Assembly (NCBI GenBank): GCA_964035545.1
Contig: OZ037769.1
Coordinates: 16,348,133-16,412,132 of the forward strand
Length of the DNA stretch: 64,000 bases
From: Bugula neritina
Lineage: Eukaryota > Bryozoa > Gymnolaemata > Cheilostomatida > Bugulidae
Direction of reading: 5' to 3'
The notes beneath the pieces were generated by a model. The model did not search any database. It worked only from the letters and a program-made list of their open reading frames with translations, and was not told where the DNA came from. Position numbers and translations under genes: made by a program. Shown piece by piece: positions 13,768 through 25,557 of the stretch. Every line of letters begins with the position of its first letter. The stretch's first letter is position 1.

Positions 13768-16700
13768 AGCTGTCACCTTCCTGTTAGACTCCGGGTGTAC
13801 CACTAATCTCCTCAGCCGTCGGGTCTTCGACACCCTCCCTCTCAAGGAGAGGGGAGCCTTAGCTCCCTGTACCGGGGAACCGGGCACCCTAGCTGACGGG
13901 TCACGGATTCCTTTCTACGGTATCATAGAATTGACTGGGCGCGTCCGCGACCAGGCCATTCAGGAAACCTTCGTCATTAGCCCACTTGAGGAAGATGCCA
14001 TACTGGGGATGCCGTTCTTGAAGAGACACGGGTGCCATATCGACTTTAGCAAGTCAGCCATGCTAATGGGCGGCAAAGAGCTCACCTGTGTCGACAAGTT
14101 CGGTCGTCCCCTAGCGGGAGGTGTGCAGGTAGTACGGAACTGTACTATACCCGGCCGCTCCCGGGCTACCGTTCACTGCAGAGTGAACAATAGCCAACTC
14201 TCGGGGTTAGGGGTTGTCGAAGGTGCGCACACTAGAATCCAACTCGCCAGCAGTCTTAACCGGCTGACTGACCGAGGAGAGATCTTGGTGCAGTGTGTCA
14301 ACCCCTTCTCCGAAGCGGTACAATTACCGTCAGGATCCATGCTGGGTCGCTTCCACTCCATCCAGGAGGAGGATATAGGGCCGTCGCTGGGAGCTGCGAC
14401 GGAAGGTCCCCAACAGAGCCCGTCAGTTAGGCGGGGGACCGTCCCACCACACGTCAAAGAGCTATACCAGGCAGCGTGTGACGGCTGCACGGGCAACGTG
14501 GAACGCCAGACCATGGCTCAGTTGCTACGTGATTATAGCGACGTGTTCAGCAGCGGGGACCATGACGTCGGCCTGACCACGGCCGTCCGGCATGAGATAC
14601 CGCTAGCTGCAGGGACTACCCCTATTCGACAGCCCACTAGGAGGCTGGGACCCGAGAAGGAAAAGGAGGTCAGCCAACAAGTCCGGGATCTTTTGGACCG
14701 CGGCCTCATCGAGCCAGCACATAGTGCGTGGAGTTCGCCGGTCGTTCTGGTCCGAAAGAAAGACGGCAGTTGGCGGTTCTGTGTGGATTATCGCAAGCTC
14801 AATAGCGTGACCATACAGGACGCCTACCCCTTACCCAGGATCGACAAATCTCTGGACGCCTTAGCCGGCAGCAAGTACTTCAGTACGCTAGACTTGTTGA
14901 GCGGCTATTGGCAGGTCCCCCTCAGCCCAGACGCCCAGGAGAAGGCGGCGTTCATCACGCGGGACGGCTTATGGAAGTGGAAGGTCCTCCCCTTCGGACT
15001 GACTTCTGCCCCCGCCACGTTCCAGCGGCTCATGGAACAGGTCCTCAGTGGACTCCACTGGAAGACACTGCTAGTATACCTCGACGACGTCATCGTGATC
15101 TCCCCAGACTTCCAGACACACGTCAGCCGTCTGCGGGAGGTCTTCGATCGACTCCGAGGCGCCAATCTGAAGCTCAAACCCTCCAAGTGCGCTCTCTTGC
15201 AGCCAGAGGTGAAGTACCTGGGGCACGTCGTCGGCCGACACGGTGTGGCGACGGATCCTGAAAAGGTACGAGCTATAGAAGATTGGGTAACCCCTCAGGA
15301 TTTGACCGGACTACGGGCTTTCCTGGGGCTGGTAGGGTATTACAGGCAATACATACCAGACTTAGCGGGGGTAGCGCAGCCATTAAACCGGCTCACCGCA
15401 AAGGGGGTGACCTGGCAGTGGACTCCCGTCGAACAGAGAGCGTTCGACTGCCTCAAGGGCCGCCTGCTGGAGGCCCCTATCCTGGCCTATCCAGACCCTG
15501 CCCTGGAGTACATCCTCGATACTGACGCCAGTGACCAAAATGTCGGCGCTGTGCTGTCCCAGGTGCAGGAGGGCCGCGAAGTAGTCGTGGCCTACTACAG
15601 TAAGTCTCTCTCGCCCACTGAACGAAATTACTGCACTACCCGAAAGGAACTGCTGGCAGTAATCAAGTCGGTGAAGCATTTCAGACCTTATCTATACGGC
15701 AGGAAGTTCCGCTTGCGGACCGACCACGCCTCCTTGATTTGGTTATGCAAGAGAGCAGAACCGTCCAGCCAAGTCGCCCGATGGCTCGAGGTCCTGGCCG
15801 AGTTCTCTTACCGGATCGAGCACCGACCCGGTAGGAAACACGGCAATGCTGATGGACTGAGCCGGCGACCGGACGAAGGGTGTAAACAGTGCCTCAACAT
15901 CGAGAAGAGGGATGGAGGTCCTCCAAAATCCGAGTTGAGAGCACTGAACCACTCTGAAACGGAGTATGACTGGAACCAGGGTCAACTCCTACAGAAGGCC
16001 GCTACGCCCCCGGAGGCTATCCAACGCCTCCGTGCCAATCCTGTCTTGGCTGATAACGTTAGGGAGCTACGAAGACTCCAGGAGGACCTCCCTGGAGTGG
16101 TAGCCGACGTATATCGTGCCAAAAAGGAGGGGCGACGACCCAGTGAAGAACAACTGCGACAGGGATGCACCGAGTTACGGTCGTACTGTCAACGTTGGGA
16201 CTCCCTGCGGATCGGGCCAGATGGTCTGCTGACCATCACAGTGGCCGCTCACAACAACCAGTACGGCAGGAAGAGGGTGATCTGCCCAGCCGCCATACGC
16301 CGTGAGTTAGTATGGGACACCCACAAACAGGCCCACGCCGGGGTAAGCAGGGTGCTCTCCAAGTTACAACTCCGGTGGTACTGGCCCGGCATGGAGCGTG
16401 AGGTGCGGCGTAGAGTCAAACAATGCGAAATCTGCCAGGCCAGCAAGCATGGCCGTCTCCCTGGCGAAGCGGGACGGCGTAGGCTATATGCTGGGAGGCC
16501 ATGGCAGGTGGTAGCTATCGACCTAGTCGGACCCATGCCCGTCACCCCCAGAGGAAACAGTTGGATCCTAGTATTAACCGACCACTTTACACGGTGGGCG
16601 GACGCCCTGGCTATTCCAGATGCGTCCGCCCCCACGGTGGCCAGGGTGCTAGACCAAAATGTATTCTGCTATCTTGGACTACCTGAGCAAATACATTCGG

Positions 16701-17194
16701 ACCAGAGGGCTCAATTCCAGTCCCAACTGTTGAGCGACCTCTGCCGCCTCTGGGGAGTAAACCAAAGCAGGACCACCCCGTACCATCCTCAGGGCAACGG
16801 GGTGGTGGAACGCAACAACCGCATGTTGGGCGATGCACTGCGCAGTCTGCTCCTCGGCCGGAGTCAGGAGGAGTGGGATACGGTACTGCCGCAAGTCATG
16901 CGGGCCTACCGTAGTACACCACACACCAGTACGGGGGAAACCCCTAACCTCCTGATGCTCGGTCGAGAGACGCGAGTGCCTGACCACCTCACATACCACA
17001 TCCCAGAGCAAGACTATACCATTCACGAATATGCCAGTAAATTGATAGAGGACGATATCCCCCCAAACTCCCTACCCGTGATGGTACTGCAGGTGGTGCC
17101 CCATCCCGAACCCTTCTCACGCCGGTGCTCACAAACAATTACTCAGTGTGACAATATTATAGTAACCTACCAGTATGCAGCTCTACCTCTATAG
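13433..17194 (+). CDS. pol: pol polyprotein of element 1 (PR-RT-RH-IN)
   Basis: One uninterrupted frame, 1253 codons; it has no clear ATG and is probably made by frameshift from gag. Domains in order: aspartic protease (LLDSGCTTN, catalytic Asp near residue 119), reverse transcriptase (VDYRKLNSV, LPFGLTSAP, YLDD at about 549-552), RNase H (DTDASDQNVGAVLSQ, Asp about 696; TDHASL), integrase HHCC finger (THKQAHAG, CEICQASKHG) and catalytic core with Asp1030, Asp1090 and Glu1126, i.e. the canonical D,D-35-E. After the core the protein ends in about 80 unremarkable residues; I see no GPY/F module, chromodomain or envelope. All catalytic residues are present, so this is the only potentially autonomous element here and a candidate source of enzymes for elements 2 and 3. 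The 3' non-coding part before the LTR is about 220 bp. Confidence 0.96.
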   Translation: MDVARSPYGPSGTPPVNGKHPAETSQPGRPRDPFSLPLTNRFGPLPVMEQTSEAPQGIGEDQNTPPQGNSHRPRKPRNKRAQPRSAETEHAGGVRVQPHGGSYFLPGKVAGKAVTFLLDSGCTTNLLSRRVFDTLPLKERGALAPCTGEPGTLADGSRIPFYGIIELTGRVRDQAIQETFVISPLEEDAILGMPFLKRHGCHIDFSKSAMLMGGKELTCVDKFGRPLAGGVQVVRNCTIPGRSRATVHCRVNNSQLSGLGVVEGAHTRIQLASSLNRLTDRGEILVQCVNPFSEAVQLPSGSMLGRFHSIQEEDIGPSLGAATEGPQQSPSVRRGTVPPHVKELYQAACDGCTGNVERQTMAQLLRDYSDVFSSGDHDVGLTTAVRHEIPLAAGTTPIRQPTRRLGPEKEKEVSQQVRDLLDRGLIEPAHSAWSSPVVLVRKKDGSWRFCVDYRKLNSVTIQDAYPLPRIDKSLDALAGSKYFSTLDLLSGYWQVPLSPDAQEKAAFITRDGLWKWKVLPFGLTSAPATFQRLMEQVLSGLHWKTLLVYLDDVIVISPDFQTHVSRLREVFDRLRGANLKLKPSKCALLQPEVKYLGHVVGRHGVATDPEKVRAIEDWVTPQDLTGLRAFLGLVGYYRQYIPDLAGVAQPLNRLTAKGVTWQWTPVEQRAFDCLKGRLLEAPILAYPDPALEYILDTDASDQNVGAVLSQVQEGREVVVAYYSKSLSPTERNYCTTRKELLAVIKSVKHFRPYLYGRKFRLRTDHASLIWLCKRAEPSSQVARWLEVLAEFSYRIEHRPGRKHGNADGLSRRPDEGCKQCLNIEKRDGGPPKSELRALNHSETEYDWNQGQLLQKAATPPEAIQRLRANPVLADNVRELRRLQEDLPGVVADVYRAKKEGRRPSEEQLRQGCTELRSYCQRWDSLRIGPDGLLTITVAAHNNQYGRKRVICPAAIRRELVWDTHKQAHAGVSRVLSKLQLRWYWPGMEREVRRRVKQCEICQASKHGRLPGEAGRRRLYAGRPWQVVAIDLVGPMPVTPRGNSWILVLTDHFTRWADALAIPDASAPTVARVLDQNVFCYLGLPEQIHSDQRAQFQSQLLSDLCRLWGVNQSRTTPYHPQGNGVVERNNRMLGDALRSLLLGRSQEEWDTVLPQVMRAYRSTPHTSTGETPNLLMLGRETRVPDHLTYHIPEQDYTIHEYASKLIEDDIPPNSLPVMVLQVVPHPEPFSRRCSQTITQCDNIIVTYQYAALPL

Positions 17195-17411
17195 ACTATT
17201 CCCTTACAAGTGCCTCCCGCCGGTGTCATTGTGTATTCACTGTTATATTTTTTTTATATATATACATGTTTTTCTTATTACTGTACATAGCCATGTTCTT
17301 TCTTTTATGTGCCACACGCTCTCTCAGTTTTTTTTAGTTTTATAACGTTTTATGTCTGAATTAATTGTATCTGTGTTATCAGAAAGTAGGGCTTTCTGCT
17401 GGGGGGGGCGG

Positions 17412-17684
17412 TGTAGTGAGGACGTAATACGCGCGTCCCCCAAACCCCTTCAGCCTATCCGAGTGCGTCACGTGATAACCCTCAGCGAGTAGTAGTTTAT
17501 CAGTAGAGAGAGCGTACTAACTAAGTGAAGATGTAGTTTTAATATGCGTACTTTTTGTATCTTGCCATATACTTAGTAGCGAATAAACTTTGTAAACTCT
17601 TACTTAAATACTTTATTGATGTGGATAAATAGACTATAATTACAAGCTAGGAACCCACGCATAGTAATTACACAAATTACTACA
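17412..17684 (+). repeat. 3' LTR of element 1
   Basis: 273 bp, same ends as the 5' LTR, followed by the target duplication GTAT and then the gene B leader. Confidence 0.95.
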
Positions 17685-17775
17685 GTATCATGAATGAAGT
17701 TGGGGATGGACAGTATTCTAGTTGGTTTTTGTGCTTCCGTTTTGTTTTTGATGTTTGTGTTTTCAGGGTATTCCG

Positions 17776-20700
17776 ATGGCTGAAGCTACAGTTGAGCAGG
17801 TAGAATGTGGATTCTGTGTAACCAGACTAGAAGATCTAGAAGATTCCAGATCTCTACCTTGTTCTCATGTACACTGTTTAAGATGTCTGCTGGGGAACTT
17901 TGAGGTCAATAAGATAGTGAGATGTCCCTTCTGCAGGTATCACTTTACCCTGAGATATTCTCAGTTTGAGTTCTGTTTACTAATCATTGTGAGTTCTACT
18001 ATATTGTGTGTTATATTCTCTACTGAGAGAGATGTATTGTATATACTGTGATGAGTTAGTAACTACTTTACTGTATTGTGTAGGGAAGTATTTGATGTTG
18101 ACATTCACTCTCTTCCTACCTCCAACACCAGAGAAGGTCCATCTCTATACTGTGATAGTTGTACTAGGAAAGGAGTGAATAATCAGCCAGCTGTTATTTA
18201 CTGTAAAACTTGTTCTACTAAACTGTGTGCTAAACACAGAGACGTGAGTTAACAGTCTTAGTGTTTAGACATGGCAGTTTTATTATTTTTAACAATCTTA
18301 AACATTTTCATTAATACAAAGTATCTATGCCAAAGCCCAAGTTTGCCATTTGAACGTTCTTCTTTTATGTCTACTATAACTTCTGATTTGTTTTGAGTTT
18401 TTTTGCAAAGTTTTAGTGAACCGTTGGATAAGTGATAGATCCAGTGTTGATTTGTTATTTACAAGTCACATGACGATGTGCATGGAGGCCACCCTATGAT
18501 CACTATGACTGACTACAGAGCACAGGCTAGTAAACTAGAACCTAGACTGTGTACTAAACACACAGAGTTACCATACAGTATGGGATGTAGGAGATGCCTT
18601 GATCTGTTCTGTACAGAGTGTGTTGGTGGTTTAAAAGGATGTGCAGATGGTAAGCATAGTAGTTTAAAATTTGAAAGTATGTTTTTTTGTTGTAAAAAAG
18701 CACAATTTTGCTATATAAATAAAGGTGCCTGGATAAAAAAAGTGTCAGTTTATACAAGGTTGTATAAAATTCTCTTTAATGAATAGCAAATAATTATGTT
18801 ACAATAGTTACTCATGACTGATATTTGAGTATATTATAATGCCATGCATGTTATTCAGTGTTATTCAGAATTGATGATATTAATACGTAAATCCAGTTTA
18901 AATTTACACACTCCTATTGGGGGGGCGCACCACGCCAACTCAGTATAAATAACATGACTTCCAGTGGTATTCGGCTGGGAACCTTCTCTAGTCAACTTCA
19001 GAGTTAATTAAACAACTTGACTTCGAATAGACTCCTGCTGCACCACTCTGCTTTACCTCAATGAACATGTCACAAAAGAATTTGCTACTTAAGAGAATAT
19101 GTTACAAGATTGTCATGAATAACTTTCTACAGTCTCATTGTTAATTATCTGCTTGAAGATCAATTTGTAAATTGTCACTTTCTTCAGTCTGTCTAACTTC
19201 AGGTTTATTAAATGGCATTGAGTGAGAACAAGTGATGTACATCTGTTTAGTTGTGTTTTCAAGCTGTCTTGTTTTCACTCATGTATTATTTTTATATATC
19301 AGTGAATTCACGTGTTTATTGAGGGGAAAGTTTGTAACTGCAGTGCTGGTATAAATTACAATAATCAATAAATATTTGCTTTCATAGGTTCCCCTCATAA
19401 CCTGATGTCACTGAAAGAGTTGGTAACTGAACTCTCCAAAGAGGTGGATGGGATGAGATCAGAAATACTGGACAGAGAAGATAAACTCTCAGATTTACTG
19501 AAACACATGACTGGAGTATTGTGTGATTATGATAGTGAGACTAGAGATAGGATAGAGACACTCCACAGAACACGTGATGAACAGGTCATATTATATACTC
19601 TGTACTGCTATATGTTAGTTGTATATCACTGTAGTCACTAGTTTGTAAGTCAAGATATAAATAAACTAGTAGAATCTATTTATAGATTGAGAGTATTCAA
19701 CAGAAGTATAAGAAGTTGGAAGAAGAGTTGATAGAATTGAGAAGAAATACTAAATTAGAGTTGGAGAGATTCACTGAACAGGATGTTGGAGTGAAGTTGT
19801 CTGATCTGAATAGACATAGACTTCAGATTGAGGCCAGACATAAACACAATCACCAGGTCTGTGGTTTACTAGTTCCATGATATTATAGTATTTAGTTCTG
19901 TTTGATTTTGATGAAGTGATATTTTTATTCAGTTTCAAGAAAGTGTATATCTTTAGGTGGACATTATAAACAGACATGGGGAGACAATCAACCAGATTAA
20001 GGAGTTGTTATCAGGGAACCTTCCAAATTTGAAACTATCCAATATGGCTACTCTAGAGGTCAAAGGTTAGACTTTTAATATAACTAAATAGTGATTTTTT
20101 AAAACTTTTTCAGCTTAGATGCTCCTTTTTAATAAGTAGTATAGTAAGTAGTGTGGCTAAATACTTTATTACTTTAATTGGCTAAGAAATGTGGGAGTGA
20201 CTGGAATGTGGGAGCGACTTAAATATAAAAGTATGTACTGTCAAACACATTTGTTTACAAGACTTACTATAAATCATGTGTCAGTTAAGTACTCTTTATT
20301 CGATGCACAGGATTCTCTACTGTCTGACATGTGACGATTCCAATTTTGTTGTTTTAATCGCTGTTTTTTCACTAACGATTTAAAGGCAAAAAGGGTGATT
20401 TGCTTTATATTTGAATGCATTTCTTCGGCTTTAAATATTTTAGATAACACTGTAATACTGATCTCAGTCTATTATCAAAACAAAACCTGTTTTGTCTATA
20501 GTGTTAAGTAAACTTGCATTCTCGTAATGTCTGACTATGAATACTGCTTTACTTTAACTAGCTAGACAATGTAGAAACTACCTAAATACATGTTTATTCA
20601 CAGAAAACACATTTATTTGCGAGGCTAGCTGTAAATCATTTTCCAGTTAAGTATTACCAGTTCCTACTGGATATACAAATTTCGCATTGCTTGACATTTG

Positions 20701-22713
20701 ACGATTTGCATTTTGTATTTTTCACAAAACTGTTTACGAGCCAGTTTATATTTGAATGGATGTTTCCACTTTGAATAGTTGAGAGGTTATATCAATAATC
20801 AGTTATATCACATTTATTATCAAATGCATGCTAACACTGGAAGATTATATAAAGTATCACATAATCATATACTATGACTGTTTGAGGTGTGCTGACACCT
20901 GCTAGCACCTGTTTCTTCCAGATCAAAATTCTGTAATCCACAAAAGTGTTTTCTACAATCTGGAAATGTAAAGTTGTCCGATGAGCAGATCGCAGAAGAA
21001 TTTGAATAATAATTTATTTCCCAGCAGCGTACTTCTCTGGTAATTTTCTGATTTCAAAGTTGCTTTGTCAGAATTGTGTGAATTATAAAACTGTGAAGAA
21101 ATTTGTTTAGTGAACAGGTTTGCTCATCATATCATTAATTTGTTCACTATCTTCGTTTTGCTATTTTTGCTACTAAATTATAAGCTTTTGTTAGACAGGA
21201 ATTCGGAGTTGTATTACCAACTATTATTATCGGCCTATGAAAAAAAGTTGTATTTTCATGTAAAAATGTAGTTTTCAGAGTCAGTTTGAATAGGGTTGAT
21301 ACTAATTGTGAATGTAAGTTATATTAAACATGAAAAACAATGATATATTAAATTCAATAGCTAGGATTTCCTGATGAAAACCGTTTTTATTGTAGGTGAG
21401 AGGAGAGAAGTTGAAGTTGAAGTTGTCACCTCAAAAAAAGTGTCAATAGACTTGGAACATGAACTGACAACTCCTGATACTCTACCCACACAGTTGTCTC
21501 TCCTGCATACAGTTCCTGTGTCTGGTCACTGTACTTCAGTCTGTAGTTATCAGGGAAACACTTATGTTGGGGTAGTGGGTGGTAGAGTAGATATAATAGA
21601 TGAGAATAACCAACACAGTAGGGAGTTTGTAGGAGTAGGTAACTCTGTACTCAGTGTAGCTGTATACAAGGACAGACTGTATACTTTAGTATATGGTATT
21701 CCTTACACAGTAACAGTACATGATCTGACAGGGAAACTCATCACCAACTGGGCTCACACTGATCACAGATCTGGGTTTAGTAAACTAGCAGTTGTTAGTG
21801 ACCGGGTTGTTATACCAGACAGACAGAATAAGAGACTAACAGTCTACTCTCTCACAGGGGAGATAATTAGACACATTCAGTGTCCTCTACTCAGTCGTAA
21901 CTGGGTATCAATGTGTGCCGTAGACAATCACTCTATTGTTGTGTCTGATACTCAAACTTCTAAAGTGTTTAAAGTGAATATTCCAAGTGGAGAAGTTGAA
22001 TGGACATCACAAGATGTACCCAACCCTGGAGGTGCAGCATACCACCAAGGGAGAGTGTTTGTTACTAACTTCAGTAATACCACCAGAGTCTGGATACTGG
22101 ATGTGAATACAGGTTAGATTATATACTTACTAATCTATATTATATACTTACTAATCTACATTATATACTTACTAATCTGTATTATATACTTACTAATCTA
22201 CATTATATACTTACTAATCTACATTATATACTTACTAATCTACATTATATACTTACTAATCTACATTATATACTTACTAATCTACATTATATACTTACTA
22301 ATCTACATTATATACTTACTAATCTACACTATATACTTACTAATCTACATTATATACTTACTGATCTATATTACATACTTACTAATCTATATTGTATACT
22401 TGCTAATCTATGTTATATACTTACTAATCTATGTTATATACTTACTAATCTATGTTATATACTTACTAATCTATATTATATACTTACTAATCTACATTAT
22501 ATACTTACTAATCTACATTATATACTTACTAATCTACATTATATACTTACTAATCTACATTATATATTCATATATTCAGGTAAACTGCTCACAGAGATCT
22601 CAGATGCTGCTATAGGGACTGACCCTCTTGTATTTGATCTGCACGTGACAGGAAATACTCTGATAGTCCCGAGATACAATGAAAGTAAAGTACTGTTCTA
22701 CCAAATAGACTGA
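17776..22713 (+). CDS. Gene B: TRIM-like RING/B-box/coiled-coil/beta-propeller protein, complete
   Basis: Eight exons: 17776-17936, 18084-18243, 18466-18649, 19388-19584, 19686-19856, 19957-20065, 21396-22112, 22580-22713; total 1833 nt, 610 aa, all GT-AG, phases consistent. Exon 1 has a C3HC4 RING (C-x2-C-x14-C-x-H-x2-C-x2-C-x12-C-x2-C), predicting an E3 ubiquitin ligase. Exon 2 is a B-box-1-like finger (YCDSC...YCKTC...CAKH); exon 3 a B-box 2 (LCTKH...CRRCLDLFC). Exons 4-6 form a charged coiled coil. Exons 7-8 form an NHL-like beta-propeller of repeated VxDLTGK / VYSLTGE strands, ending KVLFYQID. The start is the first ATG after an acceptor-like TTTTCAG at 17765, so a 5' non-coding exon may lie upstream. 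LTR element 1 ends 91 bp before the ATG. The substrate is unknown; the propeller is the likely recognition module. Confidence 0.9.
20066..21395 (+). other. Long intron 6 of gene B with an old internal duplication
   Basis: No coding signal. Two diverged direct copies of a block of about 190 bp are visible (about 20220-20420 and 20580-20770), sharing AACACATTT, TAAATCAT, CAGTTAAGTA and ACATxTGACGATT. Confidence 0.5.
22117..22565 (+). repeat. 21-bp minisatellite in last intron of gene B
   Basis: About 21 units carrying ATATACTTACTAATCTAC, running from just after the donor (GTTAGA at 22113) to just before the acceptor TATATTCAG at 22579. Confidence 0.95.
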
Positions 22714-23087
22714 ACAATCTGCTCTACTTTTTACTTGTCTGTCGATAGACAGGGAATTAAAATCTTGATTTGATAAACAATTTTGAAGTTGAATTCACAT
22801 GATATAGGCTAATTTTATTCTAAGTAATTCACTGCATGAATAGCTTTTTCTATTTATTAGATTGTTTTATATTTTCTTTTAAATACATTTTTTCGTCTTG
22901 CTTTAGTTAGTATCATGGATTTAGCCACAATTAACAATTAAGTTAGTGGAGTGTTATGTTGTATTCTAAAATGTGTAAACAATTTTCTATGCACAGTCTA
23001 TAACTTCTAATTTGGTAGAAAATTTCAAAATAAATTAGAAACGGAATGAGTTGTGCATTAATTTTGTGTGATAGAGTTAATATTGTA

Positions 23088-23352
23088 TGGTAAAGTTAGT
23101 ATTGTATGGTAGAGTTAGTATTGTATGGTAGAGTTAGTATTGTATGGTAGAGTTAGTATTGTGTGGTAGAGTTAGTATTGTATGGTAGAGTTAGTATTGT
23201 ATGGTAGAGTTAGTATTGTATGGTAGAGTTAGTATTGTGTGGTAGAGTTAGTATTGTATGGTAGAGTTAGTATTGTATGGTAGAGTTAGTATTGTATGGT
23301 ATAGTTAGTATTGTATAGTAGAGTTAGTATTGTATGGTAGAGTTAGTATTCT
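23088..23352 (+). repeat. 19-bp minisatellite 3' of gene B
   Basis: About 14 units of GTTAGTATTGTATGGTAGA, starting about 375 bp after the stop codon. The shortest of the five 3' arrays. Confidence 0.95.
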
Positions 23353-23887
23353 CACTGGCCTAGAAGTCTTGAAAGTTGTCTCCTCGTACATCATGTTGTA
23401 TACAAGAGATGATAACTCATTATCTGTCATTAAAAACTAAATAATATTCAACTAAATCACAATAAATTATTGAAGTATCATTTATATGTACAGACAACTC
23501 CCAAGTAGTAGTGCATTTCCATGTTTCCAGTGTGTTCAACACAAAATTGTGAGGACATCATGTCTTTAGCTAATTCCTTCTGTGTATGTAAAGCACGTAG
23601 TTTTCTTACGTCCACCCTTTATAATACCTGTACACTATTGTAAGATCTCAAGCTAAGAGTTTGAAACATGTAGCAGTATAATAAACACAATGGGATCTAC
23701 TTATTAGTATGTAACAACACTATACTGAATATATCACTGATCTACTACTACTAATTACACCCATCAGTATTGTATATCTCACACATATATTTACAAATAC
23801 CACTAAATATATCCTCAGAAGCTCTCTCTATATTATACTCTGTATGTGTTACAAGTATACAGTAAACACTGCCACATGAACTAATAC

Positions 23888-24231
23888 TGTTGTGAGCTTT
23901 AGCACACAATTATCAAGCGTGGATTGCCGGCGTATTTAGTTTCAATTTAACTAGCAACTACTAACAGAGGTTGCGTACGATAACCTTTATTTAATTCGAT
24001 AAACATAATTATAACAGTATGTCAAAACCACAATACATCAATCAATTACAACACGTCTTACTACTACGAGCCTCGGCTCTCAACAACATGGTTTCTGCTA
24101 GCTAACCCGCGAACAGTCACTTGACCGGAACCTTGCCTTCCGGTCCTTCTGATTGGATAGTAGAACATAGTTACAAGTATTCCCATACAGGAGGAGACAA
24201 ATGCATTATTATGCTACGTAATCCCATTACA
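23888..24231 (-). repeat. 3' LTR of element 3
   Basis: 344 bp. On the plus strand it runs TGTTGTGAG...CCATTACA. The polypurine tract lies just inside at 24232-24243 (element strand GGAGGGGGCGG), preceded by CTTTCTGCT as in elements 1 and 2. Confidence 0.95.
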
Positions 24232-24507
24232 CCGCCCCCTCCAGCAGAAAGCCATACTTTCTGATAAAAACAGAAATAGTATAATAATGCAAAAATAACA
24301 CAAGTAAAGAAAACCCACAAAGAGAAAGAAAAGAAACATCAAATGTATGACATATATAAACACATAGTAAGATAACGGAGGGCCAGTGTACAACTGGCCA
24401 GCTATGAAGAGAGAGTCCTGGATCATAGGTCATTAGCAGTCGAGCATTTACATGATCACAATGTAGTACCCCGGGAACATGCGGGTGGAATTGTCAACTG
24501 TCAGCTC

Positions 24508-25528
24508 CTACTTTCGTAGGGATTCGATCCGGTGTCGTGCCTGCCGTGCACGTAGCCTACGCTTTAGGCGTCCTACTGAGCCTTTCAATTCACTAAGGCC
24601 CATTGTGGTACTGAGTAGATCGGGAGCCAACTGGGTGAGTTCATCCTGTAACCGTGAGAGTCTTTCTTCGACGGTTGCTAGTCGGGTAGGCCTGGTTGGG
24701 GTTGGCGTCGCTTCTTCTGGAGAGTCTGATGCTTCCATAGGGGTATCGTCTGGTCGCGGTATGATCGCGGCGACCGTTTTCACCATAGGGGACTTCTGAC
24801 GGGCGGCTGTTAATAATGCATAAAATCCGGAGGATAATGCGGCCCAGGTTAAAGCCTTCTTAACCATTGGTTTGACCGCTTCTAGGTATTGGTTGTAATT
24901 GTCCGCGTCTACTACATAGCCCTCGCCTGCGAAACAGTCCATCATGTGAGCCAGGACAGGGTATGGATACACGTCGTGAAATCCACACGGACAAAACCGT
25001 AGCAGGAAGTGTGCATTCACATGCAGCCGTAGTCCTTGGTGTGAGGGAAGCTCTTCGTAACACACGTGGCAGGTGTGTTGTGACCTACTCGGTCCCCAGG
25101 CTTCTTCAATTTGCCGCTCCGTTCGTCGCGACACCCATCTGTGTCTTCGACGCAGCACCGCGGGCAGTCCGTTATCCATTTCCGGTCCGTCATCCAAGAG
25201 AGAGTGTAGATCCTGTGACCCAGAGTTGGTCGATCGAGTGTGATCTGCAAGAGTATAACAGTGTAAGGGTACACTGAGTACAACCGGCGGAAACAGCCTG
25301 GTGGGTACTTAACTCAATTAGACACTCGTGAGACTCAGTTAATGAATAGTTGATCGAAAACACACACTGCTGTAACAGACTGTTAAGTCTTAGAGTCAAT
25401 GTGAATTCTCACCACTAGAAATCATTACCGAGTCTCCAGCTTACTTTATTATAGTTAAGCTGATTAATACAGTTTAGTTCTCGTACCAAAAACATAACTA
25501 ACTCACCCCTCGATTCTTGGCAAGCCAT
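24508..25528 (-). CDS. ORF3 of element 3: spliced zinc-finger/coiled-coil protein
   Basis: Two exons: 25528-25507 (ATG, encodes MACQESR plus one base) and 25244-24508, joined across a 262-bp intron with donor GTGAGT (25506-25501) and acceptor CTCTTGCAG (ending 25245). The joined frame has 252 codons and is open only because of the splice. It has a classical C2H2 finger, C-x2-C-x12-H-x3-H, in CHVCYEELPSHQGLRLHVNAH-type spacing, a second Cys/His cluster (FCPCGFHD...HMMDC), an acidic Pro/Thr linker and a C-terminal helical, coiled-coil-like region ending in a basic RLKRRLRARQARHR stretch. No signal peptide or membrane segment, so it is not an envelope. Element 2 keeps the same splice sites and a decayed copy; element 1 lacks it. 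Function unknown; a nucleic-acid-binding accessory is inferred. Confidence 0.7.
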
Positions 25529-25557
25529 TGTGAATGAGAGTGGTATGTTTATGAATT

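Larger units (their letters stand above)
12216..17684 (+). mobile_element. Ty3/Gypsy LTR retrotransposon, element 1
   Basis: 5469 bp with two 273-bp LTRs (I see a single difference between them), a 4-bp GTAT target duplication (12212-12215 and 17685-17688), a tRNA-Leu primer site and a polypurine tract GGGGGGGGCGG at 17401-17411. The order protease, reverse transcriptase, RNase H, integrase is that of Ty3/Gypsy. The paralogous site beside gene D (about 54110) is empty with one GTAT, confirming the insertion boundaries. Near-identical LTRs mean a recent insertion. It ends 91 bp before the start codon of gene B, in the same orientation. Confidence 0.97.

Noticed and set aside
24508-25528. ORF3 as an envelope gene
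   Set aside because: Position and splicing resemble env, but there is no signal peptide, fusion peptide or transmembrane segment, and there is a C2H2 finger.
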